Positions 51,707 to 59,275 are shown, numbered from the stretch's first letter. The stretch is 63,592 bases of DNA from Streptomyces brasiliensis (GCF_014647875.1 NZ_BMQA01000041.1:1-63592); one strand, 5' to 3'. Translations and numbers: made by a program. The notes: generated from the letters alone by a model not told the origin.

Positions 51707-53938
51707 ATGACCGTTGCCGACCGCTCGCTTCCGGCACGGCTGAGGCACGAGCCACTGACGCTACAGACGCCGGTGCCGCTGCTCACAAACCTGTTCATAA
51801 TGGAAAGGCAGCAGCTTGGAGCACTCGTGATGCCGGATCCCATGCAGGCCGGGGAGCAGACGGCTGCGGTCGGGCAGGCCGCGGCATGGTGGAATCTGTT
51901 GCCTGTCGCCTTGATCGTCTCCGACGGCACCGGAGGGATCAGGAGGTGGGCGAAGGCCGCCCCCGAGCTGCTCGGCTACGACACCGGTGAGGTCATCGGC
52001 CGTGACATCACCGACCTCGTCCTCCCCGACCACCGCCGGGAGGCCCGCGCCGTGCACGACGCGGTTGCCGCTGGGCGCAGCGTGACCGGCCAATTTCGGA
52101 TGCGGCACAAGAACGGCTCCACCATCGGGATGGAGGTGTGGGGGTGCCCCGTGGCCGCACAGGGCGGGGAGGGGTGGGACGTACTTCTCCTGGCCGCCGA
52201 TGCCCGTGAAGCGCGTCAGGCCCGCGAAGTCGGTGGCCTGCTGGACGCGCTGTTCGCCCGCTCACCGGTGGGGCTGGCGATCTTCGATACCGAGCTGCGG
52301 TTCCAGCAGGTCAATCGAGCCCTGGAGGCGATGAACGGGCTACCCGCCGCGGCGCACATAGGGCACCGACCGTCGGAGGTGCTACCTGGGGTCAACAGCG
52401 AGCAGATGGAAGCGGCGATGCGACGGGTGCTGGTCACGGGTGACCCCGTGGTGAACTTCCGCCGTATCGGCCGCACGCCCGCCAGCCCCGACCACGAGCG
52501 CGTGTGGTCCTGCTCCTACTTCCGCCTGGAGGACGCGGGAGGCGAACCGCTGGGGATCAACGCCTCGATCATCGATGTCACCACCCAGGAGAAGAGCGAG
52601 CGGGAGGCCGCCGCCGGCCGTCAACGCCTGGCGCTGCTCAACGAGGCTACGCTGCGGATCGGCACCACCCTCGATGCGGCCCGCACGGGACAGGAGCTGG
52701 CCGACATCGCCGTGCCCCGCCTCGCCGACATCGCCACCGTCGACGCCCTGGCCGACCTCACCGAAGCCACCGAGCCGATGACCAGCCTGTGGGGCGGCGC
52801 CGCCCTGCGCCGCCTCGGCAAGGCCCCCGCCCGAGGTCACGCGGCCGCCGACATCCTCACACCTGTCGGCCGCACCTTGCACTTCCCCGCCGGCGCGCCC
52901 TACGCGCAGGCTGTCATCGACCGTCGGCCGTTCCTCCTGCGCCGTATCGACTCCCGTGCCGTCGCCCAGGCCGCACCCTACTCCTCGATTCCCGAACGGC
53001 TCCGGTCCCTGGGCGTGACGTCGATGATGATGGTGCCCCTCACGGCCCGCGGCCTGGTCCTCGGCGTCGCCACCTTCCTGCGGGACGGCGACCGGCCCGC
53101 CTTCGACGCCGCCGACCTTGCGCTCGCCAGCGATCTGGCCGCCCACGCCGCCGTCTGCATCGACAACGCCCGGCTGTATCACCGCGAGCACGACGTCGCG
53201 CTCACCTTGAAGCGCAGCATGCTTCCCAGCTTCCCGAAACCCCCGGCCGGCATCGAGATCGCCCACTGCTACCGGCCCGCCTCCGACGTCCACGAGGTCG
53301 GAGGGGACTGGTTCGACGTCGCCACCCTCGCCCCCGGTAAGGGCGCCCTGGTCATCGGAGACGTGATGGGCCACGGCATCCAAGCTGCCGCGATCATGGG
53401 GCAGATGCGCACCACCGTGCGGGCGTTCACTCACCTCGACCTGCCCCCCGATCAGCTCCTGCACCACCTCGACGACGCCCTCCAGGAACTCGACAGCCCC
53501 CTCCTGGCCACCTGCCTGTACGGGATCTGCGACTGCACGGCCTGCCGCTGCTGGCTCGGCCGCGCCGGCCACCCCCCGCCTGCCCTCGTGACACCCGACG
53601 GCAGCGCCCGCCTGCTCGACCTGCCCGCAGGCGCTCCCCTGGGTATCGGCGGTATCCGCTTCACCACCACCGAGGTCGCCTTGGAACCGGGCAGCATTGT
53701 CGTCTTCTACACCGACGGCCTCATCGAAACCCGCGGGATCGACCTGGACCAGCGTCTGGACGAACTCATCCGCCTTCTCACCGGCGCGCACAACGACCTC
53801 AACCAGTTGTGCGACACCCTTATGGACCGCTTCGCCCCCAGCCCCGCCGAAGACGACATCACCATCCTCGCCGCCCGCATCGGTACCCCCACGGCCTCGC
53901 CTGGCCGAACAGCTGACGCGCCTCAGCGTGATCCTTGA
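51707..53938 (+). CDS. PAS-PAS-GAF-SpoIIE (PP2C) phosphatase
   Basis: A 743-residue paralogue of the preceding gene without the kinase domain. It has PAS1 (about 60-165; RRWAKAAPELLGYDTGEVIG), PAS2 (about 175-300; LFARSPVGLAIFDTELRFQQ), GAF (about 320-490; ARLYHREHDVALTLKRSMLP at the junction) and PP2C (about 510-725; GGDWFDVATLAPGKGALVIG near 532, VMGHGIQAAAIMG, VFYTDGLIETRGID, EDDITILAARI). Start at 51707 or at ATG 51800, and neither has a strong ribosome site. It is likely to act on the same partner-switch proteins as its neighbour but with different PAS/GAF signals. Confidence 0.93.
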   Translation: MTVADRSLPARLRHEPLTLQTPVPLLTNLFIMERQQLGALVMPDPMQAGEQTAAVGQAAAWWNLLPVALIVSDGTGGIRRWAKAAPELLGYDTGEVIGRDITDLVLPDHRREARAVHDAVAAGRSVTGQFRMRHKNGSTIGMEVWGCPVAAQGGEGWDVLLLAADAREARQAREVGGLLDALFARSPVGLAIFDTELRFQQVNRALEAMNGLPAAAHIGHRPSEVLPGVNSEQMEAAMRRVLVTGDPVVNFRRIGRTPASPDHERVWSCSYFRLEDAGGEPLGINASIIDVTTQEKSEREAAAGRQRLALLNEATLRIGTTLDAARTGQELADIAVPRLADIATVDALADLTEATEPMTSLWGGAALRRLGKAPARGHAAADILTPVGRTLHFPAGAPYAQAVIDRRPFLLRRIDSRAVAQAAPYSSIPERLRSLGVTSMMMVPLTARGLVLGVATFLRDGDRPAFDAADLALASDLAAHAAVCIDNARLYHREHDVALTLKRSMLPSFPKPPAGIEIAHCYRPASDVHEVGGDWFDVATLAPGKGALVIGDVMGHGIQAAAIMGQMRTTVRAFTHLDLPPDQLLHHLDDALQELDSPLLATCLYGICDCTACRCWLGRAGHPPPALVTPDGSARLLDLPAGAPLGIGGIRFTTTEVALEPGSIVVFYTDGLIETRGIDLDQRLDELIRLLTGAHNDLNQLCDTLMDRFAPSPAEDDITILAARIGTPTASPGRTADAPQRDP

Positions 53939-53989
53939 CCTCGGCTTTGGCCATATGTCCTGGGGGCTGCCAGCTCGAGTGATCGTCGG

Positions 53990-54184
53990 GACGCAGGGGC
54001 GGTTGCCGAGTGTTGGCCGCCGGCCGGCAGGGCGACCGGTGTCCTGTTGCGTGCACCAGTAGAACACCCACCCGAAAGACACGGGTTCCACCTTCGAGAC
54101 CGCAAGGTCAAGGTGTTGCATCGCTCTTTCGCTCTGTGCAAGCTCCGTTAAAACGAGCCTTCGTGCTTCATCTTCAGTGAGCAT
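53990..54184 (-). pseudogene. Truncated YrhB/Imm35-like gene containing a TTA codon
   Basis: From ATG 54184 (GGAAGAG upstream) the minus strand reads MLTEDEARRLVLTELAQSER and VSFGWVFYWCTQQDTGRP, the YrhB/immunity-35 pattern (helix, then GW-x-F-x-(Y/W)). After about 60 residues similarity ends near 53990 as the frame runs antisense into the phosphatase gene, so the C-terminal GTAHPLEHYL-like part is lost. A TTA leucine codon (VLTEL) is present, rare in Streptomyces and bldA-dependent. The remainder of 53939-54647 shows no gene. Confidence 0.55.
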
Positions 54185-54647
54185 CTCTTCCCGAAGAAGT
54201 GCCACCGCGCTCGGGATCCTAGAGCCCCAGTTCGGAAGACGCCGTATGCGGATCGCGGCTGATCTGGGAAGGCACTGACCTGGACCGGAGCATGATCGGC
54301 GCCACTGTTCCCCGTGAGTCCCCGCTGCGTCCCGCCGGAAGGGCACGCAACGGGCACGGTCCCGGCCGGGCAAGAGCACGCATGGGCACGGTACGCGCGT
54401 CGACTTGCGGGCCACCTCCACCAGTAGCCGAAGAAGTGAAGAGCCGGGTCTCTGACCTGCGGCCGTGCAATCGATCAAGGCTACGACCTGCAACTTGGCT
54501 GTCAGTGATTGTCAGCGTTGGTCGTCGTTAATCGCTCTCGGACGGCCCGCAGGCGGCCCGGCCCCTCAGTCGAGCCGGTGACCGGAGCGCTCACGTCCTG
54601 TGACCGGCAGGAGGTTTTTACCGCCTCTTGACTCAAAACGCCATCCA

Positions 54648-54719
54648 ATTCCGATCCAGGGACGTATCACCTTCGAAAACTCCATTCGATTCCAACCCTG
54701 GGACGTATCACCTTCGAAG
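54648..54719. repeat. Two direct repeats (41-bp period) upstream of the collagen-like gene
   Basis: ATTCCGATCCAGGGACGTAT (54648) and ATTCCAACCCTGGGACGTAT (54689) start 31-bp units. Within them GGGACGTATCACCTTCGAA is identical (54659-54677 and 54700-54718). The units end 40 nt before the start of the collagen-like gene, so they could be tandem operator sites. Each contains the palindrome TTCGAA. Confidence 0.75.
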
Positions 54720-54758
54720 GTGTCGCATGTGTCTCAGGCATATTCCAGGAGGAATGCC

Positions 54759-54953
54759 ATGGGGATCTTGAACGCTCTCTTCCCCATCCTGGGCCACGGT
54801 CACGGCCACGGGGGCCACGGGGGCCACGGGGGCCACGGCGGCCACGGAGAGCACGGAGAGCGCGGAGAACGTGGAGAGCGTGGAGAGCGCGGAGAGCGCG
54901 GAGAGCGCGGAGAGCGCGGAGAGCGCGGAGAGCGCGGAGAGCACGGTTACTGA
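54759..54953 (+). CDS. 64-residue collagen-like (Gly-X-Y) protein, His-rich then GER repeats
   Basis: It has a perfect AGGAGGA ribosome site and ATG 54759. The protein starts with a short hydrophobic segment (MGILNALFPILGHGHG). It then runs entirely in Gly-X-Y triplets: four GGH, one GEH, eight GER, one GEH, then GY. GER triplets are stabilising in bacterial collagens. The absence of Pro and the length of only about 16 triplets make a stable triple helix uncertain. The His-rich block could bind Ni, Zn or Cu. A strong terminator follows. The good ribosome site, leader repeats and terminator argue that it is a real gene rather than a chance frame. Confidence 0.75.
   Translation: MGILNALFPILGHGHGHGGHGGHGGHGGHGEHGERGERGERGERGERGERGERGERGERGEHGY
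54844..54946 (+). repeat. 9-bp tandem repeat encoding GE(R/H) triplets
   Basis: About ten copies of GGAGAGCGC or close variants (GGAGAACGT, GGAGAGCGT, GGAGAGCAC). The last five are identical, so slippage can add or remove whole Gly-Glu-Arg triplets without changing frame. Confidence 0.9.
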
Positions 54954-54982
54954 TTTTGGTCACCACTAGTAGTCACTTGGAG

Positions 54983-55020
54983 CGGAGCGGACCGGAGCCC
55001 AAGGGAGCCGGTCCGCTCCG
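54983..55020 (+). terminator. Terminator after the collagen-like gene
   Basis: CGGAGCGGACCGG (54983-54995) pairs with CCGGTCCGCTCCG (55008-55020), a perfect 13-bp stem, 30 nt past the stop. Confidence 0.85.
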
Positions 55021-55339
55021 TCAGCACGTCCTGCGGCGGCTGCTGTCGAGCGGCTGCTGTCGATGGGAGCGGATCCGCAGGCCGTGGTTTGAGGCCGCCC
55101 CGCCGCTGCCCACGCGATAGGTGTTCCAGGCGGGCTCTGAGAACCGCCCCTCCGCTCCAGCAGGTACACGAGCGGTCGGCGTAGCGACTTTGGCCGGGAG
55201 CTGCTTTGGCGCGAGTGAGCATGGCCTCTTAGGCTGGCGCCCAGCTCCAGGCCCGCGGCGTGCGGTCGGCACCGCAAAGGGCTGGTCGACGTGGGCCGCC
55301 GCCTACATCGACCCCAGCGTCCCGTTCGTCGACACCGAC

Positions 55340-55531
55340 ATGCCGGCGACCGAGACCATCGTCGCCGGGCTGCGCCGCCTCGACCGCGTCGCCGTCCTGC
55401 GCGAGGCCGCAGACCTGGTGTACGCCATGGCCGACACCGAATGCACCTGCGGTGGCTGCGACTCCGGCGCAGCCCGCGGCTGCGCCGAGCGGCTGCTCAA
55501 CCGCGCCGACGCAGTTGAAGGAGAAACCGGC
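55340..55531 (+). pseudogene. Short Cys-containing frame fused in frame to the VOC gene (possible relic)
   Basis: From ATG 55340 (MPATETIVAGLRRLDRVAVL) a helical frame with a Cys cluster (TECTCGGCDSGAARGC) runs without a stop straight into the VOC gene. Codon use is good, so it was probably coding. It looks like the tail of a plasmid-type regulatory protein whose stop was lost. Because the VOC gene has its own AAGGAGA site and start, I treat this upstream part as a separate relic. A fused 210-residue protein is the alternative. Positions 55021-55339 show no gene. Confidence 0.4.
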
Positions 55532-55972
55532 ATGGCGATCCAACGGATGGACAACGTCGGCATCGTCGTCGAGGACATGGATGCCGCCATCGCGTTCTTC
55601 GTGGAACTCGGTATGGAGCTGGAGGGCAGGGCGGAGGTCGAGGGCCTCTTCGCCGACCAGTGCACCGGACTCGACGGCGTCCGCTGTGACATCGCGATGG
55701 TCCGGACCCCAGACGGTCACAGCCGGCTCGAGCTGGCGAAGTACCGCAGCCCCGCGGTGATCAGCGCCGGGCCGCGCAACCGGCCGCACAACATTCTGGG
55801 CACGCACCGCGTCATGTTCGCCGTCGACGACATTGAGGACACCGTTGCCCGCCTGCGCCCTCACGGCGCCGAACTCGTCGGCGAGATCGCCCGGTTCGAG
55901 GACAGCTATCTGCTCTGCTACCTCCGCGGCCCGGAGGGCATCATCGTCGGACTGGCCGAGCAACTGCGCTGA
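55532..55972 (+). CDS. VOC-family (glyoxalase/bleomycin-resistance-like) protein
   Basis: A 146-residue protein from ATG 55532 with AAGGAGA. Two beta-alpha-beta-beta-beta modules are visible: MDNVGIVVEDMDAAIAFFVE with RLELAKY, and RVMFAVDDIEDTVARLRPHG with a final GPEGIIVGLAEQL. It could be a dioxygenase, lyase or binding protein, as metal ligands are not obvious (the first expected His is Asn). An 18-nt gap separates it from a 49-residue ORF with an excellent ribosome site, so the two form an operon. Confidence 0.9.
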   Translation: MAIQRMDNVGIVVEDMDAAIAFFVELGMELEGRAEVEGLFADQCTGLDGVRCDIAMVRTPDGHSRLELAKYRSPAVISAGPRNRPHNILGTHRVMFAVDDIEDTVARLRPHGAELVGEIARFEDSYLLCYLRGPEGIIVGLAEQLR

Positions 55973-55989
55973 GAAGGAGGAACCGAACC

Positions 55990-56139
55990 ATGCAGCCGAA
56001 CGGAAGCCATCAGGTGGACCTCGGAGAGAGGTGGCTCGCCACCCTGATCTATCAGCACATGGTCAACGGTCGTGACCGTGAGATCGCTGATCGGCTCGGC
56101 TCGATGATGCGCGAAGCCCGGGGTGACGTGGAATCTTAG
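55990..56139 (+). CDS. 49-residue small protein, unknown function
   Basis: GAAGGAGGA lies 8 nt before ATG 55990. The product is MQPNGSHQVDLGERWLATLI-YQHMV followed by a charged C-terminal helix (REIADRLGSMMREARGDVES). It looks like a two-helix peptide that could bind DNA or a partner. The family is not recognised. It follows the VOC gene closely in the same transcript and ends 9 nt before the GGCACGG motif pair near the tRNA-Arg fragment. Confidence 0.65.
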   Translation: MQPNGSHQVDLGERWLATLIYQHMVNGRDREIADRLGSMMREARGDVES

Positions 56140-56147
56140 CGGACGTT

Positions 56148-56167
56148 GTGGCACGGGAGTGGCACGG
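56148..56167 (+). repeat. Paired GTGGCACGG motif, 11-bp spacing, beside tRNA-Arg fragment
   Basis: GTGGCACGG occurs at 56148-56156 and again at 56159-56167. The same 11-bp spaced pair, with small changes, lies beside the tRNA fragments at 59.3 and 63.0 kb. It resembles arm-type binding sites of tyrosine integrases. Confidence 0.6.
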
Positions 56168-56229
56168 CCGTGATCACAGCGAAGGGCCAGTTCGAGGGGA
56201 TCAAGTCTCTGAACTGGCCCTGCATCGTG

Positions 56230-56274
56230 TGCTCCCGGCAGGATTCGAACCTGCGACACCCGCTTTAGGAGTTC
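56230..56274 (-). other. tRNA-Arg(CCU) 3'-half, putative attachment site (copy 2)
   Basis: The minus strand reads GAA, the anticodon loop CTCCTAA, AGCGG-GTGTC, the T-arm GCAGG-TTCGAAT-CCTGC and CGGGAGCA. The T-arm is perfect, but the D-arm and 5' acceptor strand are absent. It is 42/45 identical to copy 1 at 44173-44217, in the same orientation, enclosing a 12-kb accessory segment. Confidence 0.8.
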
Positions 56275-56519
56275 GATCCGGACCCGCTAGGGCTGAGGTC
56301 GGTGACTGGCGCGGCGGCCGGACAGAGATGCTGGTGTTCGCCCCTGTCTGGCGTCGTTGATGTCAGCCGTGGATGTCAGAAGTCTTCTGATCCGTAGCTC
56401 TATGTGGATCGGTCGGTGAGGGTCATACCGGTCGTGCTACGGCCCTACAAGGACACTGCCGACCGCGGGCGGTTGCTGTGGTTGCTGTACTTCGCTGCTG
56501 TACGGCAACCGGCCCCACA
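56275..56519. other. Gene-free region right of the tRNA-Arg fragment
   Basis: No supported gene, repeat or regulatory site was recognised. Confidence 0.4.
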
Positions 56520-56747
56520 TCATCGGTCCTGCCGCCGTCGTCTACGACGCAACCCCCCGGCGCCGGCGACGGCGACGCAGAAAGTGCCGCCTACTGTCAT
56601 AGGGAGGTTAGAAGCGAAGGGCCTCAGAGGGGGGTGTTCAAGGAAGGCTCGGTCGAACGCAATTCCGATCAGGGCGGCTGTCAGTCCGATCGCCCACAAG
56701 AGCAGTACCAGCAACCACCTGCTCCGGGTGCTCAGCCAAGAAGTCAT
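56520..56747 (-). CDS. Small two-helix membrane protein
   Basis: A 75-residue protein from ATG 56747 (MTSWLSTRSRWLLVLLLWAI). Two hydrophobic helices (about 11-32 and 46-64) end in an Arg-rich tail (GLRRRRRRQDR). A GTG five codons upstream is possible. The ribosome site is weak. Function unknown. It is the first of three similar small two-helix proteins on this strand within 1.4 kb. Confidence 0.5.
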   Translation of the reverse strand: MTSWLSTRSRWLLVLLLWAIGLTAALIGIAFDRAFLEHPPLRPFASNLPMTVGGTFCVAVAGAGGLRRRRRRQDR

Positions 56748-57000
56748 CGGATCATCATGCACCTGACGTACCGGGGACCACAGTCCCCCTCGCTTCTACT
56801 ACCCAGCTGTGCGGGGGCGACAGACCGTCCCGGACTTCGCGCCGTGTCGCCAGTTTGGAAGATCGCGTATCCGGTCGTGAGGCGACCAGGCGAGACGCCT
56901 ACCAGCGCGTTCCTGGCGTCCTCGCCGGAGTTCCCCGGTGTTCTCCTCCGGTTGCCCCCTACCAGGCACGTAGGGGGCACGGACGGCTGCCTGCGCACCG

Positions 57001-57219
57001 TTACGGCGATGGGGTCGTCTTCCTGCGCCGAACGTGCCGACGCCGGGCCACCCAGAGGCTGGTCGAGATCAGCGCCGCCGCTCCCGCGATGACCCAGCCC
57101 ACGGATCCTCCGTGGCGGTGGGTCGTGAGTCCGAGCGCCAGCAACATGGCGCCGGCCGCCAGGCCCATCAGGTCGTGGAGGATGTCCGCCCATGTCGTGA
57201 CCTTGGAAAGGTTGCTCAC
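57001..57219 (-). CDS. Small two-helix membrane protein
   Basis: A 72-residue protein (MSNLSKVTTWADILHDLMGL). Helices lie at about 15-32 (LMGLAAGAMLLALGL) and 40-58 (VGWVIAGAAALISTSLWVA), followed by the basic tail RRRHVRRRKTTPSP. Function unknown. Topology would place both ends in the cytoplasm. Upstream 57220-57616 holds no gene that I can support. Confidence 0.55.
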   Translation of the reverse strand: MSNLSKVTTWADILHDLMGLAAGAMLLALGLTTHRHGGSVGWVIAGAAALISTSLWVARRRHVRRRKTTPSP

Positions 57220-57616
57220 GCTTGATCGTGACAGGTGAGCGTGCTCGCTGCCAAGGGCGAATTCCCTGCCGCGACCTGCGCCTTGGACACGCGGTCGACG
57301 TAGCGGCTTTGGCCGGGAGTTTCAATGACCGAGTCAAGGGCGCATGCGGCACTCGATCAGTTCTTCTGGATCTGCGTCTGAGACCCGATTGCTGCTGAGG
57401 ACGGTGCGTCTGGGCTCACGGTGTTGATCTGGTCTTCCTCAACTCTGCTTCATTGATGAGCACCTGGGCCGGTACCCGAAACACCCTCCTCTGAGCAGGG
57501 GAAGAGCCGTCGTCGACTGTCGTCATCTGTCGTCGTTGAGCACCCTCGCACGGCCCAGAGACGGCCCGGGCGGGGCTGCGCTGCTGCACCGCACAGGCGC
57601 CGGGGGCCTGTGATCG

Positions 57617-57865
57617 CTACCTGTTCTGTCTCTCTACCTTCCTGGTCCGGCGGAGGTGCACGGCTCCGGCAATCCAGCTTGCGAACAGCAGGGCAAAAGC
57701 AGTCTCAAGCATCTGGCCCCAGCGGTACCCATCCATGATCAACTCGGCGAGGTAAATCCCCGCGTCAAAGCTCCCTATCGCGAAGAGGGAGACCGAGAAC
57801 CTACCAAGTGATCCCCGTGTCTTGCCGCTTCCTGCTCCCACCTGGACACTCTGCATGCCGCTCAT
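57617..57865 (-). CDS. Small two-helix membrane protein, intact copy of the 37.5-kb relic
   Basis: An 82-residue protein (MSGMQSVQVGAGSGKTRGSL). Helix 1 is about 22-44 (RFSVSLFAIGSFDAGIYLAE), helix 2 about 52-70 (ETAFALLFASWIAGAVHL) and the tail is basic (RRTRKVERQNR). The start has no clear ribosome site. A related but internally deleted copy lies at 37508-37758, so this gene with its upstream flank has been duplicated in the genome. Function unknown. Confidence 0.6.
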   Translation of the reverse strand: MSGMQSVQVGAGSGKTRGSLGRFSVSLFAIGSFDAGIYLAELIMDGYRWGQMLETAFALLFASWIAGAVHLRRTRKVERQNR

Positions 57866-58064
57866 GATGAGTGCGATCAGGCCGGATGGCTATATCCCGA
57901 CAGCTGTCGGGACCATGGGACGACGCCAGCACCCGCCCCAGCCACGACGTGTTCTGACCTCATGCTCCGTGTGCCTGCCCCTTGGGCGGGATCGGGCGGC
58001 CGGCGGTGCCGAGCGGGGCGGAGACATGAGCGCGGGCGCCGTTGGCCGCCCGCTGGGCTGAGCC

Positions 58065-58757
58065 GTGCACGGCGGCATCCTCACCCGCCGACTCGCCTCC
58101 GTCCGCCGCGACCCGCTCACCGGCCTGCACACTCGCGCCGGATGGACCGCCCGCGCCGAACACTGCATCCGCCGGCACCCGCACGCCGCCGTCCTCCTGG
58201 TCGACCTCGACCACTTCAAGACCCTCAACGACACCCACGGCCACGCCGCAGGGGACGCCGCCCTCATCGCCACCGCCCACCGGCTCCGTGCTTGGTGCGG
58301 ACGCCACGGCACCGCCGGACGCCTGGGCGGAGACGAGTTCGTCGCCATCGTCCAGGACCTGACCGCCGCCGACCTCGACGCCCTCACCACCGCACTTCAC
58401 CGACCGCTGCCCTACAACGGCGCGTCGCTGCCGCTGGCCGCCTCGGTCGGCACCTGCTCCCTCACCGAGCTACCGGTGCCCGCCCTGACCGAGTGGGTGG
58501 CGGCCGCTCTCGCGGTCGCGGGCGGGCCGGCCCGGGTTATGGCGCTGCCCGCCATGCAGCCGCTGCTGCCGTCGTGGCTGCGCACCGACGACAGCACGGG
58601 GAGAAGGGGACGCGGCGCGTCCCCATGCCCCGGGAGACGGCGGCCTTGCTGTCATAGGGGTCGGCTAGGTTGCGGGGATGACTGCCATGGATCCGCTTGT
58701 GCCGGCTCTTGCAGGGTTGGTTGTCGACGCTGTCTGGTTCTTCGAGAGCTGCGATGA
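58065..58757 (+). CDS. Small soluble GGDEF-domain protein
   Basis: From GTG 58065 the protein reads RRDPLTGLHTRAGWTARAEH, VLLVDLDHFKTLNDTHGHAA and a perfect RLGGDEF (residues about 86-92), so diguanylate-cyclase residues are present. There is no membrane or sensor domain. This short type is common on Streptomyces conjugative plasmids and integrative elements, usually after a tiny upstream ORF, as here (MSAGAVGRPLG, 58026-58061). The last about 45 codons after residue 180 become Cys/Arg-rich and overlap the next gene, so the C-terminus is probably frameshifted. The real domain ends near 58600. Confidence 0.8.
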   Translation: MHGGILTRRLASVRRDPLTGLHTRAGWTARAEHCIRRHPHAAVLLVDLDHFKTLNDTHGHAAGDAALIATAHRLRAWCGRHGTAGRLGGDEFVAIVQDLTAADLDALTTALHRPLPYNGASLPLAASVGTCSLTELPVPALTEWVAAALAVAGGPARVMALPAMQPLLPSWLRTDDSTGRRGRGASPCPGRRRPCCHRGRLGCGDDCHGSACAGSCRVGCRRCLVLRELR

Positions 58758-58956
58758 CGACGAAGTCGATCCTGACTCCGCGGTGAAGATGATGGAAGGT
58801 GTGGGCGGGGAACTGCTGCGACTGCCTCTGGACCAGCGCGACCGTCTTTTGCAGGTGCTCACCGACCTGGCCGAAGCAGAACAGGACCCCGGGCGACGGG
58901 AGTTCTTGGATTCGTTCCCCTTCGCCTTTGGCCTGGTCGAGGAACAGGAAGACTGA
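58678..58956 (+). CDS. Acidic hypothetical protein of 92 residues
   Basis: A helical acidic protein (MTAMDPLVPALAGLVVDAVW; ESCDDDEVDPDSAVKMMEGV; RREFLDSFPFAFGLVEEQED). The pattern resembles small Streptomyces immunity-like proteins, but no named family is certain. It starts inside the likely frameshifted end of the GGDEF gene. Met at 58687 is an alternative start. Confidence 0.65.
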   Translation: MTAMDPLVPALAGLVVDAVWFFESCDDDEVDPDSAVKMMEGVGGELLRLPLDQRDRLLQVLTDLAEAEQDPGRREFLDSFPFAFGLVEEQED

Positions 58957-59094
58957 GCCCAACGTCGGCTGAGAGAGCACCGCTTCAGGAGCGAGGTGAG
59001 GCGAGTGCGGCTCTGACCTACGAAACGCCCACGTGGGCGGACAGGGGAGCAGTTCCCGCCGACCACCGCTGTTCCCCGTGGTTCCCCCCTGGAT

Positions 59095-59114
59095 CTGGCA
59101 CAGATGTGGCACGG
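59095..59114 (+). repeat. Paired (C/G)TGGCAC motif, 11-bp spacing, near the Glu-like tRNA
   Basis: CTGGCACAG (59095-59103) and GTGGCACGG (59106-59114) repeat with the same 11-bp spacing as at 56148 and 63138. TGTTCCCCGTGG lies 24 nt upstream (59070), a motif also found before the pair at 63112. The surrounding 58957-59275 has no supported gene. Confidence 0.6.
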
Positions 59115-59275
59115 GGAACTTCCGATCCGTCGCACTACAGAGATCGGTCGAGGACGGTCATACAGCGCGCGGACAACCTCACCGCTGGGCTCAGGCTAGG
59201 GCATGGCAGGTGCCTGCGGCCCCGAGTGGGGAAATGGGTGGGCGCACCACCATGCAAGTGGATAGGCTCCGTCTG

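Noticed and set aside
54844..54946. Short regular repeats considered as a CRISPR array
   Set aside because: The units are 9 bp with no spacers and encode Gly-X-Y triplets. No cas genes are present.
49180..56139. Biosynthetic gene cluster built around the TDO-like enzyme
   Set aside because: No NRPS, PKS, RiPP or transporter genes accompany it. Neighbours are signalling and small proteins.
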